Shown here piece by piece: positions 15,588-25,065 of a stretch of 64,000 nt of DNA (position 1 is the stretch's first letter; every line of letters begins with the position of its first letter). The position numbers and the translations under genes were made by a program. The DNA comes from Chryseobacterium lathyri. Its GTDB lineage: Bacteria > Bacteroidota > Bacteroidia > Flavobacteriales > Weeksellaceae. The stretch spans positions 88,512-152,511 of the forward strand of contig NZ_QNFY01000014.1 in the NCBI RefSeq assembly GCF_003290185.1. Direction: 5' to 3'. The notes beneath the pieces were generated by a model. That model had not been told where the DNA came from. It ran no database searches and saw only the letters and a program-made list of their open reading frames with translations.

Positions 15588-18500
15588 TATTCCTTTCATC
15601 GGGTATGATTACGGAAAAGATCACCATTGGGATTTTGATGTTCTTTTCGGGCAGTATGGAAACCCCATCATTGGCATCAGAATCAGGAATATGGTGGAAC
15701 AATATTCCGCAGATCCGGACAATTATCTGAACTTCCATACGGTGTTGAACCAGGTGGTATCCATCATCGGAGAAGGGAGGATTGTTCAGAAGCTTGATAT
15801 TTTCTCAAAAAAGAAATATTCAGCCGAGGCTTCCAAGGAGTTCCTCCAACAGAAATATTCCGAGCATTTTGACGGCAGGCTTTTTAAAACGATTGAAACA
15901 GTACTGCTGTTTACGGATATTATTCATGATAAAAATAAGAAATCCGGCCGGTCAGCGACTGGTGGCAATATAACAGAAAAGAGTTATAAAGAACTCCGGG
16001 ACAAATGCCAGAAGGTGTTTATGCTGTTGAAGCAAAATGACTGTGAACCGGAGTTTTTATTCGAGAAAGATTTTGAGTATTATATTTCCGGAGCTTTATC
16101 CATGCAGTTTTCGGGTACCCCGGTTTTCGACAATATCAGAAGTACTAATGAATATTTGCAAATAGGCAACCGGTTTGTTAAAAACATCTCTTATGTCGAT
16201 GTAGAAAACATTGACCTGCCCTCTGAAATTGAACCTTATTCTATCCTGGGAGGAAACGGAGCTGCGGCAGAAACGGCAGTGGATAATTTTACCTTCATTA
16301 ATGAGCTGGAAGATTATGAAACGATTATCTACAACCAGGTCATTACCATTCCACATCAGGCACAGCAGCAAAGGGAACTCGACAAAAAGAAGAAAAAGCA
16401 CGAAGGAGCGGCAAATAACTCTCCATCCAATGCCATTATTGCCGAAGAAATCCAGAGCCTTCTCCATCATATAGCCATAGACGGCCAACTTATTGTCAAT
16501 GCCCATTTTTCCCTACTATTTTCAACAAACACGCTGGAAGAAATGGAAGGGACACAGTCGATGATTGAAAATAAGCTGTTTACCAAGGGGATCATAGTTT
16601 CAAGAAATGCCTATAACCAATTGGAGCTATTTCGAGCAGCCCTACCGGGTAACGCCACAGAACTAAGGGAGTATGATCTGTTTATGACGACGAGCGAAGC
16701 GGCGTTATGTTTTTTTTTTAAAGAAAGCTACCCCGTGAACGAAGAAAGTGGCTTCTACCTCAGATTTACCGACCGGCAGGGCGTTCCCCTAAAAGTAGAT
16801 CCCTCGGATTTACCGATGAAAACCGGAAGAATTAATAACCGTAACAAGTTTGTGCTGGGTCCCAGCGGTTCAGGCAAGAGCTTTTTAATGAATAATATCG
16901 TGGAACAGTACCTCACTTACAATTATGATGTCGTGATCGTGGATACCGGAGATTCCTATTCAGGAACCTGCAAATATAAAGGCGGAAGATATATCCAGTA
17001 TACCGAGGAAAAACCCATTACAATGAATCCTTTCCTGATGGACCAAAAAGAATTCAATATTGAAAAAATAGAATTTTTGACTAACCTTATCTTTTTGATC
17101 TGGCAGGGGCCTGATGCCACGATGTCCTCGGCACAGAAATCTATACTGGATAATGTCCTGATGTCGTATTATCACAGTTTTTTCCATTCAGGAACGAAGT
17201 GGTATGAAAATACAACCTCGGAGGAGCTTATCCTTTATTTAAGCAAATACAATATTCACGAAGAAGATGTCTATGCAGCATATGAAGAGCAGTCCAGGGG
17301 ACAGCATACCTATTATGACATTCTGGGAATTACCTTCGATGCCGGCTTTGATGAAGTGAAGGAAGCCTTTAGAAAACTCGCGATTGAATACCATCCGGAT
17401 AAAAATCTGAATAATCCTGATTATGACAGCGAGAAATTCTATACGATTTATGAAGCTTATGAAACGCTGAGCGATCAGGAAAAACGCAAAGCCTATAATG
17501 AAACCCAGCTGATTCTTACTAAGGCTAATGAAATCATACAGCAGTCCAAAGACACTGAAGACTGGAATGAATCCTTTAGGAAAGCCCTGATTAAAAAAAT
17601 TAAGGAGCTGGAAGAGAAGCTTGTTATAAAAGAACTTTCCTTCAACGGATTCTATGAGTACTGCGAAAAATTCCTGCCCCTTTACCTGAATAATAAAAAG
17701 CATAAAATTAGAGAGACGGAATTTAATCTTAGGACATTTCTATTTGTATTAAGGGATTTTTACAAAGGTGGACGCTACGGGACAACCCTAAATAATGAAG
17801 GAGACAATAGTCTCTTTAATGAGCCTTTCATTGTATTCGAAATCGATAATGTGAAAGATAATCCCAAACTTTTTCCTATCGTAACGCTCATCATTATGGA
17901 CACTTTCATCCAGAAGATGAGACTCAGAAAAGAGCGTCGCAAAGCCCTGATTATTGAAGAAGCATGGAAAGCTATTGCCTCAAAATTAATGGGTGGATAC
18001 ATCCTCTATCTCTACAAAACCGTTAGAAAATTCTGGGGTGAAGCAGTGGTGGTTACCCAGGAACTGGACGATATTATTGGCAATGCCGTCGTAAAAGACA
18101 GCATTATCAACAACTCCGATACGTTTATTCTGCTGGATCAGACCAAATTTAAGGACAACTTTGACCGGATAGCCGCTCTGCTTTCCTTGAATAAAGTAGA
18201 GCAAAACAAGATCTTCACGATCAATAACTTAAATAATAAGTTCGGGCGAAGCCGCTTCAAGGAATTTTATCTCAAAAGAGGTTCCAAAGGAGAAGTATAC
18301 GGCAACGAAGTGGCCCTCGAGCAATATTTGACCTACACCACGGAAAAGCCTGAAAAGTCGGCTGTTGAATACTACGTACAGCAGTATGGAAATTATGATA
18401 AAGCCTTAGAAATCTTTGTAGAACAGGTGAAAAGCTTCGGGGATGATATGGGAAGCATGGTTTCCTTAGTGAACCTCTACCAAAAGCCTTTGGACTCAAA

Positions 18501-18648
18501 AGTCCTTGCATTCTACCACGGACTAAAGAACCGGAAAGCGAATGCCGGTAAGAATATCCTCAAAATCATTACCCAGAAATTAGAAGATCATAACATCAGT
18601 CTTTCAGAATTAATCAATAAACAACTGCATGAATATGAAAAAGTTTAG
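15559..18648 (+). CDS. traG: TraG, VirB4-type conjugation ATPase with an inserted DnaJ domain
   Basis: I place the start at ATG 15559 (MATTKKQTFNIPFIGYDYGK), giving 1,029 residues. An earlier in-frame ATG would read through most of traF out of frame. Walker A is at about 434-441 (GPSGSGKS) and Walker B at about 795-801 (KALIIEE), followed by VRKFWGEAVVVTQELDDIIGN, as in Bacteroidetes TraG. Between them, at about 583-650, lies a complete J domain (YYDILGI, FRKLAIEYHPDKN with HPD at 612-614, YEAYETLSDQEKRKAYNE). The protein is about 200 residues longer than usual TraG proteins. The frame is continuous, so the insertion is not an assembly break on the evidence here. The ATPase powers assembly of the transfer channel at the inner membrane; the J domain suggests recruitment of DnaK. 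Confidence 0.9.
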   Translation: MATTKKQTFNIPFIGYDYGKDHHWDFDVLFGQYGNPIIGIRIRNMVEQYSADPDNYLNFHTVLNQVVSIIGEGRIVQKLDIFSKKKYSAEASKEFLQQKYSEHFDGRLFKTIETVLLFTDIIHDKNKKSGRSATGGNITEKSYKELRDKCQKVFMLLKQNDCEPEFLFEKDFEYYISGALSMQFSGTPVFDNIRSTNEYLQIGNRFVKNISYVDVENIDLPSEIEPYSILGGNGAAAETAVDNFTFINELEDYETIIYNQVITIPHQAQQQRELDKKKKKHEGAANNSPSNAIIAEEIQSLLHHIAIDGQLIVNAHFSLLFSTNTLEEMEGTQSMIENKLFTKGIIVSRNAYNQLELFRAALPGNATELREYDLFMTTSEAALCFFFKESYPVNEESGFYLRFTDRQGVPLKVDPSDLPMKTGRINNRNKFVLGPSGSGKSFLMNNIVEQYLTYNYDVVIVDTGDSYSGTCKYKGGRYIQYTEEKPITMNPFLMDQKEFNIEKIEFLTNLIFLIWQGPDATMSSAQKSILDNVLMSYYHSFFHSGTKWYENTTSEELILYLSKYNIHEEDVYAAYEEQSRGQHTYYDILGITFDAGFDEVKEAFRKLAIEYHPDKNLNNPDYDSEKFYTIYEAYETLSDQEKRKAYNETQLILTKANEIIQQSKDTEDWNESFRKALIKKIKELEEKLVIKELSFNGFYEYCEKFLPLYLNNKKHKIRETEFNLRTFLFVLRDFYKGGRYGTTLNNEGDNSLFNEPFIVFEIDNVKDNPKLFPIVTLIIMDTFIQKMRLRKERRKALIIEEAWKAIASKLMGGYILYLYKTVRKFWGEAVVVTQELDDIIGNAVVKDSIINNSDTFILLDQTKFKDNFDRIAALLSLNKVEQNKIFTINNLNNKFGRSRFKEFYLKRGSKGEVYGNEVALEQYLTYTTEKPEKSAVEYYVQQYGNYDKALEIFVEQVKSFGDDMGSMVSLVNLYQKPLDSKVLAFYHGLKNRKANAGKNILKIITQKLEDHNISLSELINKQLHEYEKV

Positions 18649-19288
18649 TTTAATTTTTTTAGGATTTGGAAGTGTACTGTATGCCCAAAACACGTACATA
18701 GACCCTACCGTAACGGCAGCGATGATCCTGTATTCAGAAAACCTGAAAGCCAAGCAGAATGAAGTCATCGATGAAACTTCCAAGCTGAAAGATGCGCAGA
18801 CCTGGGTCGGAACCCAGATGGTAACCGCCAATGATATCCAGAATAAAATACTCAAAGGTTTGAAAGAAGTTTCCGGCACCCTGCAAAACGGGATTCAGGT
18901 AAAAGAGATTTACACGGAACTTAATAAATGCTACGGGTATTCTTCAGACGTCGTTCAACTGGCTTCCACGCATCCCCAATACGCCATTTTCGGGGTTAAA
19001 GCCTCGCAAAAAACCTATGAGCAAAGCCTGAAAATCGTAACCGATGTATCGGACATCCTGGCTTCGGGAGAGCTGAACCTCGCTACAGCAGGCGACCGCT
19101 ATAAGATCCTCCATAATATCTCCGGAAATGTAAAAAATTTAAAGCTGTGGCTTTTGGCCATAAAGCTGCGATTGGAAAAAGCCAACAGGCTGGGATTCTG
19201 GAATTCCATTAATCCCTTTGCGGGCTATATCAATACCGATAAAGCCATTGTTGAAGATATTATGAACCGGTACAAACGTAATTTTTAA
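18629..19288 (+). CDS. secreted helical Tra protein, TraI position, member 1 of 4
   Basis: A 219-residue protein with a signal peptide (MKKFSLIFLGFGSVLYAQN; an ATG two codons downstream is an equal start candidate) overlapping the traG end by 20 nt. The mature part is helical, with heptad-like patterns and the segment STHPQYAIF. It ends DKAIVEDIMNRYKRNF, a signature shared by the next three genes. It lies where TraI (DUF4141), a periplasmic VirB5-like protein, is normally found. I infer that it is a periplasmic or pilus-tip component, but sequence similarity to DUF4141 is not obvious. Confidence 0.7.
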   Translation: MNMKKFSLIFLGFGSVLYAQNTYIDPTVTAAMILYSENLKAKQNEVIDETSKLKDAQTWVGTQMVTANDIQNKILKGLKEVSGTLQNGIQVKEIYTELNKCYGYSSDVVQLASTHPQYAIFGVKASQKTYEQSLKIVTDVSDILASGELNLATAGDRYKILHNISGNVKNLKLWLLAIKLRLEKANRLGFWNSINPFAGYINTDKAIVEDIMNRYKRNF

Positions 19289-19298
19289 AGATCATAGG

Positions 19299-19985
19299 AT
19301 GAAAAGGAAATTTTTTTTAAGCGTATTCATTCCGACGGTTTACATCGTAATCACTTCTTCCGGAGGAGGGTCTACACCCGCCTGGCAAAAAGAAAATGTT
19401 TCCTTTCCAATGATGGATTTGGAAATCAACGCCACGATGAAGGAGCATGACAGGCAAAAAGAAATGCGGCAAAACCAGACACTGAATGCCGGAATTGAAA
19501 CCATCAATAAAAACGAGTGGAACAGCTTCAAGGATAAGGTGGTTAAAATACAGGACAGGCTGAGGATTGTTTCATTTGCCTTGCAGGCGATTCCAACAGG
19601 AGTAGCGATAGGCCGGGAGGTGAATAAGATCACCCAAAATCAGGCTGCCATTATTGACGAAATCAGTACCGCGCCTTACTCCATTGCAGCTGTCCTGCCT
19701 TCGGAAGTACAGTATGTGGATGATTTACAAATGGTACTCCGCTTAATCACCGGAATTATCCTCTCTTACGGAGCCATTAATCAAATGGAAAAATCGGAAC
19801 GCAAGATTTTATTGGATTATGCTTTAGGCGAAGTCAAAACCCTGAGCAGAAATTCTACCCATATGCTGCTCAAAATACGCGATATTAAAGCCAAGGTACT
19901 GCGCAATAAAAGAGCTTTGCAGTACTACGTCAACAGGGATAAGCAAGTGGTCGAGAATATTATGAAGAACATTAAATCCTTTTAA
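19299..19985 (+). CDS. secreted helical Tra protein, member 2 of 4
   Basis: A 228-residue protein. The N-terminus has a short hydrophobic segment (FFLSVFIPTVYIVITSSGGG) that may be a signal peptide or an anchor. A charged helical region follows, then a hydrophobic stretch (MVLRLITGIILSYGAI), and the end YYVNRDKQVVENIMKNIKSF, matching the terminal signature of its neighbours. It lies 10 bp after member 1. It is probably a periplasmic component of the conjugation channel. No family is recognised with certainty. Confidence 0.6.
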   Translation: MKRKFFLSVFIPTVYIVITSSGGGSTPAWQKENVSFPMMDLEINATMKEHDRQKEMRQNQTLNAGIETINKNEWNSFKDKVVKIQDRLRIVSFALQAIPTGVAIGREVNKITQNQAAIIDEISTAPYSIAAVLPSEVQYVDDLQMVLRLITGIILSYGAINQMEKSERKILLDYALGEVKTLSRNSTHMLLKIRDIKAKVLRNKRALQYYVNRDKQVVENIMKNIKSF

Positions 19986-20032
19986 GAATGAAATCGAAGA
20001 TTAGCAAATACCATAATGAAAAAAATAAGGAT

Positions 20033-20701
20033 ATGAGCAAAAAAATACTAACCCTCGGAATTGTACTGCTTTTTACGATTTGTGTAAAAAGCCAGCAGAT
20101 TGTGATAAATGATAAATTGTTGTCCCAGATTACGGTCAATCATGGCGTTCGATTAGGGAGTGAGCAGGCTTTTTTAGACTCTTATGAAAAGCAAAATGAG
20201 CTGTATAACGAGATCAAAAATAAAACGGCCCAGGTGATTGCTATTCAGGAATATATCTACCAGCAGCTTAAAAATGTCAATTCGGCCCTTACCCAAAGTA
20301 AAAAGCTTATCTATCTCTATCAGTATTTAGGGAAAATCGTCAGCAACTCCCAAGCGATGCTGGATTTGTCTGTGCAACATCCGGAATATGCCGCGCTGGT
20401 TTCAAAATATTATGCGGCCATAGGACAGCAGGCAATAAAGCTCCAACAGGAGGTCACTCAGGATATCCTGAATGAAAACAAAGATTTTCTGATGGATGCT
20501 ATGGATCGGGAAATGCTCATTGAAAAGGTACTGACAAGGGTCAGGAATATCAACGGCAATATTCTCTATATCATTTTACGGCTACAGAACGCCAAGAAGA
20601 TCCCTTATCTCTATCAGGTACCTGTACTTAGGAATTACATCAATATCGACAGAGCCATAGTGGGGGACATTATTCAGAAATACAAATACATTTTTAACTA
20701 A
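20033..20701 (+). CDS. secreted helical Tra protein, member 3 of 4
   Basis: The frame opens at ATG 19988, but a signal peptide begins only at ATG 20033 (MSKKILTLGIVLLFTICVKSQQ), preceded by TAAGG, so I prefer that start (222 residues). The mature protein is helical with QHPEYAAL, echoing HPQYA of member 1, and ends YINIDRAIVGDIIQKYKYIFN. Members 1 and 3 are therefore the most alike. It is probably periplasmic and part of the transfer apparatus. It is followed by the fourth member after 4 bp. Confidence 0.65.
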   Translation: MSKKILTLGIVLLFTICVKSQQIVINDKLLSQITVNHGVRLGSEQAFLDSYEKQNELYNEIKNKTAQVIAIQEYIYQQLKNVNSALTQSKKLIYLYQYLGKIVSNSQAMLDLSVQHPEYAALVSKYYAAIGQQAIKLQQEVTQDILNENKDFLMDAMDREMLIEKVLTRVRNINGNILYIILRLQNAKKIPYLYQVPVLRNYINIDRAIVGDIIQKYKYIFN

Positions 20702-20705
20702 AACA

Positions 20706-21536
20706 ATGGAAAAATTATTTATAAAATTAATCAGGCTGCAATTACTGCTTGTAGCTGCTACCGTATCCGCACAATTGAGTGTAAAAAGGCTCAATGACCC
20801 AGCCATTGTCGCCCAGCACAAGCGGATGGTTTTTGAAAGCTGGGGAGACTGGCGCCCGTACCCCAAATATTTCCTGGGAGTTCAGACCAATTTTGCCTAT
20901 GCCACGGTATGGGGGATGTGGGCTCCTAAAATCAACAGGGATTATAAGGATGGAGACGACATAAGACCCTTAAAACCCACGGGAGTACAGAATCAGCGAT
21001 TTGCAGAAGTGAAATATGAGGAAGAAGAAGCCAAAAAAATAAAAGCTGCTTCCGATACCATTTATAAAAGGAGTGTCCAGGACTTTGCCCATTGGACTTC
21101 TGCTACCGTAGATGCCGATCCGCTTTGGCTATTGTATTACAAGCGCATGTTAAAACCCATTACTGAATTTCCGGATACCCCGCAGAATTTTATGGAATGG
21201 AGGCTGAAAGACCAGGAGACCTACGAAACACTTTATAGTATAGGAACCCTAAAAAGGCTTCAGCAGGAACTGGATATGATCAAAGAAAAATATTCGATGT
21301 CCCGGTCTATGGATATGCCAAGGGGAAAACGCTTTCTAATGTACCACGAAACCCTACTTCGTTGGAGAAAATTTGTTCAGGAATTAAGGAAACATAATAA
21401 CAAAACGACCCTTCTTTTGGATTATAAAAATATCCTGAAAAATCATTCTCCTTATGCTTTGCCTACAGCCTGGAGTCCGTCGTCGGACGGGCAGGTCGTT
21501 CAAAATATTATGAATCAATACAAACACCGATATTAA
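20706..21536 (+). CDS. secreted Tra-operon protein, member 4 of 4
   Basis: A 276-residue protein with a signal peptide (LIRLQLLLVAATVSAQLS). The mature N-terminus is aromatic-rich (VFESWGDWRPYPKYFLGVQTNFAYATVWGMWAPK) and unlike the other three. The middle is charged and helical, and the C-terminus DGQVVQNIMNQYKHRY repeats the shared signature. It ends one base before traJ. I recognise no named family. It is likely a periplasmic or outer-membrane-facing component. Confidence 0.6.
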   Translation: MEKLFIKLIRLQLLLVAATVSAQLSVKRLNDPAIVAQHKRMVFESWGDWRPYPKYFLGVQTNFAYATVWGMWAPKINRDYKDGDDIRPLKPTGVQNQRFAEVKYEEEEAKKIKAASDTIYKRSVQDFAHWTSATVDADPLWLLYYKRMLKPITEFPDTPQNFMEWRLKDQETYETLYSIGTLKRLQQELDMIKEKYSMSRSMDMPRGKRFLMYHETLLRWRKFVQELRKHNNKTTLLLDYKNILKNHSPYALPTAWSPSSDGQVVQNIMNQYKHRY

Positions 21537-21537
21537 G

Positions 21538-22872
21538 ATGAATAAGATAGTAACCTTACGCTGTTGTCTTCTGGCTCTTTTATTGCCGGTAATGGGCTTT
21601 GCCCAGACCGATGGTGATTACAGCAATTTACTTCAGTTCCTGAAAGGCGACGGAGCTTTTGAAAAATGGTTTATGGAGGTCTTTACCAAGCTGGACACCA
21701 GTATTCAGGATAATGCCAGTGATGCCGCATTGGTGGGAAAAGCCATTGGCGGATTAGGGGCATTGATGTACCTCGGATACATGGGATGGCAGATGGCAGC
21801 CGGAGACCGGGAGTGGGAGATTACCCCGATGCTGAAACCAATCCTGATTGGATTTACGCTGATCTACTGGACGGGTTTCGTTAATCTGATACAGGCTCCC
21901 TTTGAAGCCATTGCAGAGCCGGGAATCAGTATTTTTAGCGATATAGAATCTGAGGTTAATGATCTTCGGGTGCAGCGCTTCAAAAAACAACAGCAATTGC
22001 TCGATGCCATCATCAAGCTGAAAGCAGATGAAGATGCCAAGCAGGAAGTCATTGAGAATACCGGACAAGATGCTGATGATTCGTGGTTTGATATCAGTGA
22101 GGGATTGGATAAACTTATCCAGCCCATCAAGGAGTGGCAGATCAGGATGCAGTTCCAGATGCAAAAATTAGTTGCTGAAGTGATTGAGTTTATCTGCCTT
22201 TCCATTCTGAGAATTTGTGTCTACCTGATTTTCTTTATTCAGAAGATCTGGGCGTACATCCTTATTATATTAGGTCCGATCGCCGTGGGAATGGCCCTTG
22301 TTCCGGGATTTGAAAGTTCCCTCTACAACTGGGTTTCCAAATTCATCAATATCAATCTCTACACTTTTGTGGCGTATACCATCATCAACATTGGCCAGCA
22401 GCTGATCGCTTCCGGCTATATGATGGAAATAGAAAGGTATGATACCCTTTTAACAAACGGAACGGTGACCAATTTAGATGCCCTACTGGTCTATGTAACC
22501 AATTCGGGAATGATTTATAACCAACTTTTTACGTGCGTAGCCTATATCGTAACCGGAATCGGGGTTTTAATGACCCCTACCATTGCAGATACCATTGTAT
22601 CAGCAGGAGGAGCCGGAGCCATGACGAAGATGAAAAGTGCCATAGGCAAAATGGCAGGCAGTGCTAAAACTGCGGTTCTGGCTGTTAAAACCGGAGGAGC
22701 TTCTGTGGCTGCAACATCTGCAAAATCTGCGAAATCCGGTTCTGCATCCGGTAGGGTGAGCAGTGCAATGAATAACAGTAGAAGTACTGGTAATAATAGT
22801 ATTAACAATAGCAGTGGGAACAGTAACCGTAATAGCAGCGATGGTCATAACAGTAGTAGCAATAATAAATAA
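21538..22872 (+). CDS. traJ: conjugative transfer protein TraJ (VirB6-like)
   Basis: A 444-residue polytopic membrane protein. It has a signal-like first helix (CCLLALLLPVMGFAQ), then several long hydrophobic segments (IGGLGALMYLGYMGWQMA, ICLSILRICVYLIFFIQKIWAYILIILGPIAVGMALVPGF, FVAYTIINIGQQLI), as in TraJ, the VirB6-type inner-membrane channel protein of Bacteroidetes systems. The C-terminal about 60 residues are low-complexity Ser/Asn/Gly encoded by AGT/AAT-like repeats. The stop is 10 bp before my chosen traK start. Confidence 0.85.
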   Translation: MNKIVTLRCCLLALLLPVMGFAQTDGDYSNLLQFLKGDGAFEKWFMEVFTKLDTSIQDNASDAALVGKAIGGLGALMYLGYMGWQMAAGDREWEITPMLKPILIGFTLIYWTGFVNLIQAPFEAIAEPGISIFSDIESEVNDLRVQRFKKQQQLLDAIIKLKADEDAKQEVIENTGQDADDSWFDISEGLDKLIQPIKEWQIRMQFQMQKLVAEVIEFICLSILRICVYLIFFIQKIWAYILIILGPIAVGMALVPGFESSLYNWVSKFININLYTFVAYTIINIGQQLIASGYMMEIERYDTLLTNGTVTNLDALLVYVTNSGMIYNQLFTCVAYIVTGIGVLMTPTIADTIVSAGGAGAMTKMKSAIGKMAGSAKTAVLAVKTGGASVAATSAKSAKSGSASGRVSSAMNNSRSTGNNSINNSSGNSNRNSSDGHNSSSNNK

Positions 22873-22882
22873 TAAATTAAAA

Positions 22883-23497
22883 ATGCTTATCAAAAATATA
22901 GAACAAAGAATCAAGGTGAATAAGGTGGTTTCACTTTCTGCCATTGCCTTTGCCGTCTTCGTTGTCATTGCAGGATTTTTCTTCGCCTATAAAATGATTG
23001 AAGATTCCAGGAAATCCATTTATATCCTGGATAACGGTGTCCCGGTTTTGGCAAAGCAAACCGATGTTTTACTTAACAGGCCCGTTGAATACAAAGCCCA
23101 GATTGAACTCTTTCACCGGTTATTTTTCACATTGGCTCCTGACGATACCTACATCAAGGATAATATCCAGAAATCACTGTACCTGATTGATGACAGTGGA
23201 AAGAAAGAATACACCAACCTCAGGGAAAAAGGCTTTTATAACCAGATTATAGCGTCCAGCTCTATGGTAAGCACTCATACCGATTCGGTTAAGCTCGATA
23301 TGGAACAAAAGAAATTTGCTTTTTTCGGGAAGCAGATGATTACAAGAAAATCATCTGTCATTACCCGAAAGCTCATCACTGAGGGCTTCTTTGAGGACAT
23401 CATCCGAAGTCCCAATAACCCGCATGGAGTGATCCTCAAAAACTGGCGGATCCTTGATAATGAAGAAATCTCCAATCAAACCAAAAATTCGTACTAA
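22883..23497 (+). CDS. traK: conjugative transfer protein TraK (VirB8-like)
   Basis: I chose ATG 22883 (MLIKNIEQRIKVNKVVSL), since the in-frame ATG at 22814 lies inside traJ and would put junk before the helix. The 204-residue product has a cytoplasmic start, one membrane helix (LSAIAFAVFVVIAGFFFAYKM) and a periplasmic domain with FHRLFFTLAPDD and a C-terminal GFFEDIIRSPNNPHGVILKNWRILDNE. This matches TraK, the VirB8-like assembly protein. Confidence 0.85.
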   Translation: MLIKNIEQRIKVNKVVSLSAIAFAVFVVIAGFFFAYKMIEDSRKSIYILDNGVPVLAKQTDVLLNRPVEYKAQIELFHRLFFTLAPDDTYIKDNIQKSLYLIDDSGKKEYTNLREKGFYNQIIASSSMVSTHTDSVKLDMEQKKFAFFGKQMITRKSSVITRKLITEGFFEDIIRSPNNPHGVILKNWRILDNEEISNQTKNSY

Positions 23498-23499
23498 CA

Positions 23500-23850
23500 A
23501 TGAACACTATATTCAAACATGCCCGACAGAAATGCTTACAATGGATCGTCCATCATCCGAAAAAGTTTTTTACCTATTCGATGATTTTTTTGTCAGTGTC
23601 ATTCATAGGTTCTCTGATCCAGGGAATTTTCTTTACTAAGGAAACTGTATTTACCATTAAGTCGCCTGTCCTTTACTCTAAAAGTCAAATGGCTCAGCAT
23701 TCCACTGTAAACAACGAAACAGAGATGGAAAAGATTGTGGAAGAGCTTAAGATTTTAAAAGTGAAAAGAGACCGAAAGCAATTACAGAAAGAAGACAGCC
23801 TGAGGATTGAATATTTGTTTAACCAATTTCAAAAATTAAAAAATCAATGA
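23500..23850 (+). CDS. traL: TraL-like small membrane protein
   Basis: A 116-residue protein with one membrane helix (FFTYSMIFLSVSFIGSLIQGIFF) after a basic cytoplasmic start, and a charged coiled-coil-like tail. Its place between traK and traM and its topology match TraL (DUF3989-type) of Bacteroidetes conjugative elements. The stop overlaps the traM start by 4 nt. The assignment rests mainly on gene order. Confidence 0.6.
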   Translation: MNTIFKHARQKCLQWIVHHPKKFFTYSMIFLSVSFIGSLIQGIFFTKETVFTIKSPVLYSKSQMAQHSTVNNETEMEKIVEELKILKVKRDRKQLQKEDSLRIEYLFNQFQKLKNQ

Positions 23851-25061
23851 AAAAACTTGATTTCAAACAGAAAAAATACATCCTGCCCCTTCTGGCATTG
23901 CCGTTCCTGCTGCTTTTTATCTATGTAGGAACCCAGTTCGCCAAAGAAGAACAGCCCAAAGAGAAGCCTAAAGAACTCTCCCTTTCTCTTGGTGAGTCGC
24001 AAGATTCTATTATGAGTAAAAACGATGCCTATGATGCATTTTTCAAAAAAGAAGATAACAGGACGATGCTCGGTGGGTTGGGCAAAGAAAAGGACAGCTT
24101 GCTCAGCTACGAAGACCAGCTGTCATTAGCTCAAAAGAGAAAAATAGATTCGCTTAAAGCGGTGTCCGGAAGGCAAACCGGATATCAATCGAAAGGAAAT
24201 TTATCTTCGTACTATAATCCGAAACAAGAACAGAATGATGACCGGGATTACAAAAGGTCTTCAGAGATTATCAGGATGCTGAACGTTCAATCCTACGGAA
24301 AACCGGAAAGTGACTATGCTTCAGAGCATTCAAAAGCAACTCCTCAAACCCATCAGCAAAACCCCGATCCGGTCAAATACCTGAAACAACAGATGCTGGT
24401 GATGGATTCTTTGGAAAAAGCAAGAGACCCGGAGTACCAAAGTAAGCTGGCAGCAGAGGAAAAGCTGAAAATGAGTAAGGAAAAAATGGAAGAATTTCTG
24501 AATTCTACCTTCAATGTCAGTAAATCCGGTATCAATAGTGAGTTTAATGCTTTTTACAAAGAAAAGGAAAACAGCTTTATCAAGGCGGTCATTGATGAAA
24601 ACAACAAAGGGTATTTGGGAAGCCGGATCCGGCTGAGATTATTGGAAGACATATTTGTGGGTAACAAAAAACTCAGCAAGGGTTCCATACTCTATGGGCA
24701 GATTTCAGGATTTGCGATGCAAAGGGTTAATCTCAGTATCGTATCTGTATTTACCAAAGGAGAAATTTACCCGGTCAACTTATCGGTTTACGACGTCGAT
24801 GGCATGAAAGGATTGTATGTGCCAGAGAGCGTTTTCCGGGATATGATTCGGGAAATGGGGAGCAATTCCGTACAGGGAACGCAGATGGATATGGGCGGAC
24901 AGGGATTTTTCACCAGTATTGGCTCTAAGCTGTTTACATCCACTTCCAAGTCCATTGCTAACCTGATTAAAACCAACAAAGCCAAATTGAAATACAACTC
25001 TTATGTATTTCTGATTGACGAAAAACAATTGAAAGATTCACAATACCAACAAAAAAAATAA
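23847..25061 (+). CDS. traM: conjugative transfer protein TraM (VirB10-like)
   Basis: A 404-residue protein: a basic start, a single membrane helix (YILPLLALPFLLLFIYVGTQF), a long Lys/Glu/Ser/Gln-rich linker that spans the periplasm, and a C-terminal beta domain (IRLRLLEDIFVGNKKLSKGSILYGQISGFAMQRVNLSIVSVFTKGEIYPVNLSVYDVDGMKGLYVPES). That ending is diagnostic of TraM, the VirB10-like energy-sensing core protein. It lies 4 bp before traN. Confidence 0.9.
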   Translation: MKKLDFKQKKYILPLLALPFLLLFIYVGTQFAKEEQPKEKPKELSLSLGESQDSIMSKNDAYDAFFKKEDNRTMLGGLGKEKDSLLSYEDQLSLAQKRKIDSLKAVSGRQTGYQSKGNLSSYYNPKQEQNDDRDYKRSSEIIRMLNVQSYGKPESDYASEHSKATPQTHQQNPDPVKYLKQQMLVMDSLEKARDPEYQSKLAAEEKLKMSKEKMEEFLNSTFNVSKSGINSEFNAFYKEKENSFIKAVIDENNKGYLGSRIRLRLLEDIFVGNKKLSKGSILYGQISGFAMQRVNLSIVSVFTKGEIYPVNLSVYDVDGMKGLYVPESVFRDMIREMGSNSVQGTQMDMGGQGFFTSIGSKLFTSTSKSIANLIKTNKAKLKYNSYVFLIDEKQLKDSQYQQKK

Positions 25062-25065
25062 AAAA

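Noticed and set aside
17305..17510. Separate dnaJ gene or assembly chimera inside traG.
   Set aside because: The frame is continuous, with TraG motifs on both sides and no start, stop or terminator at the edges.
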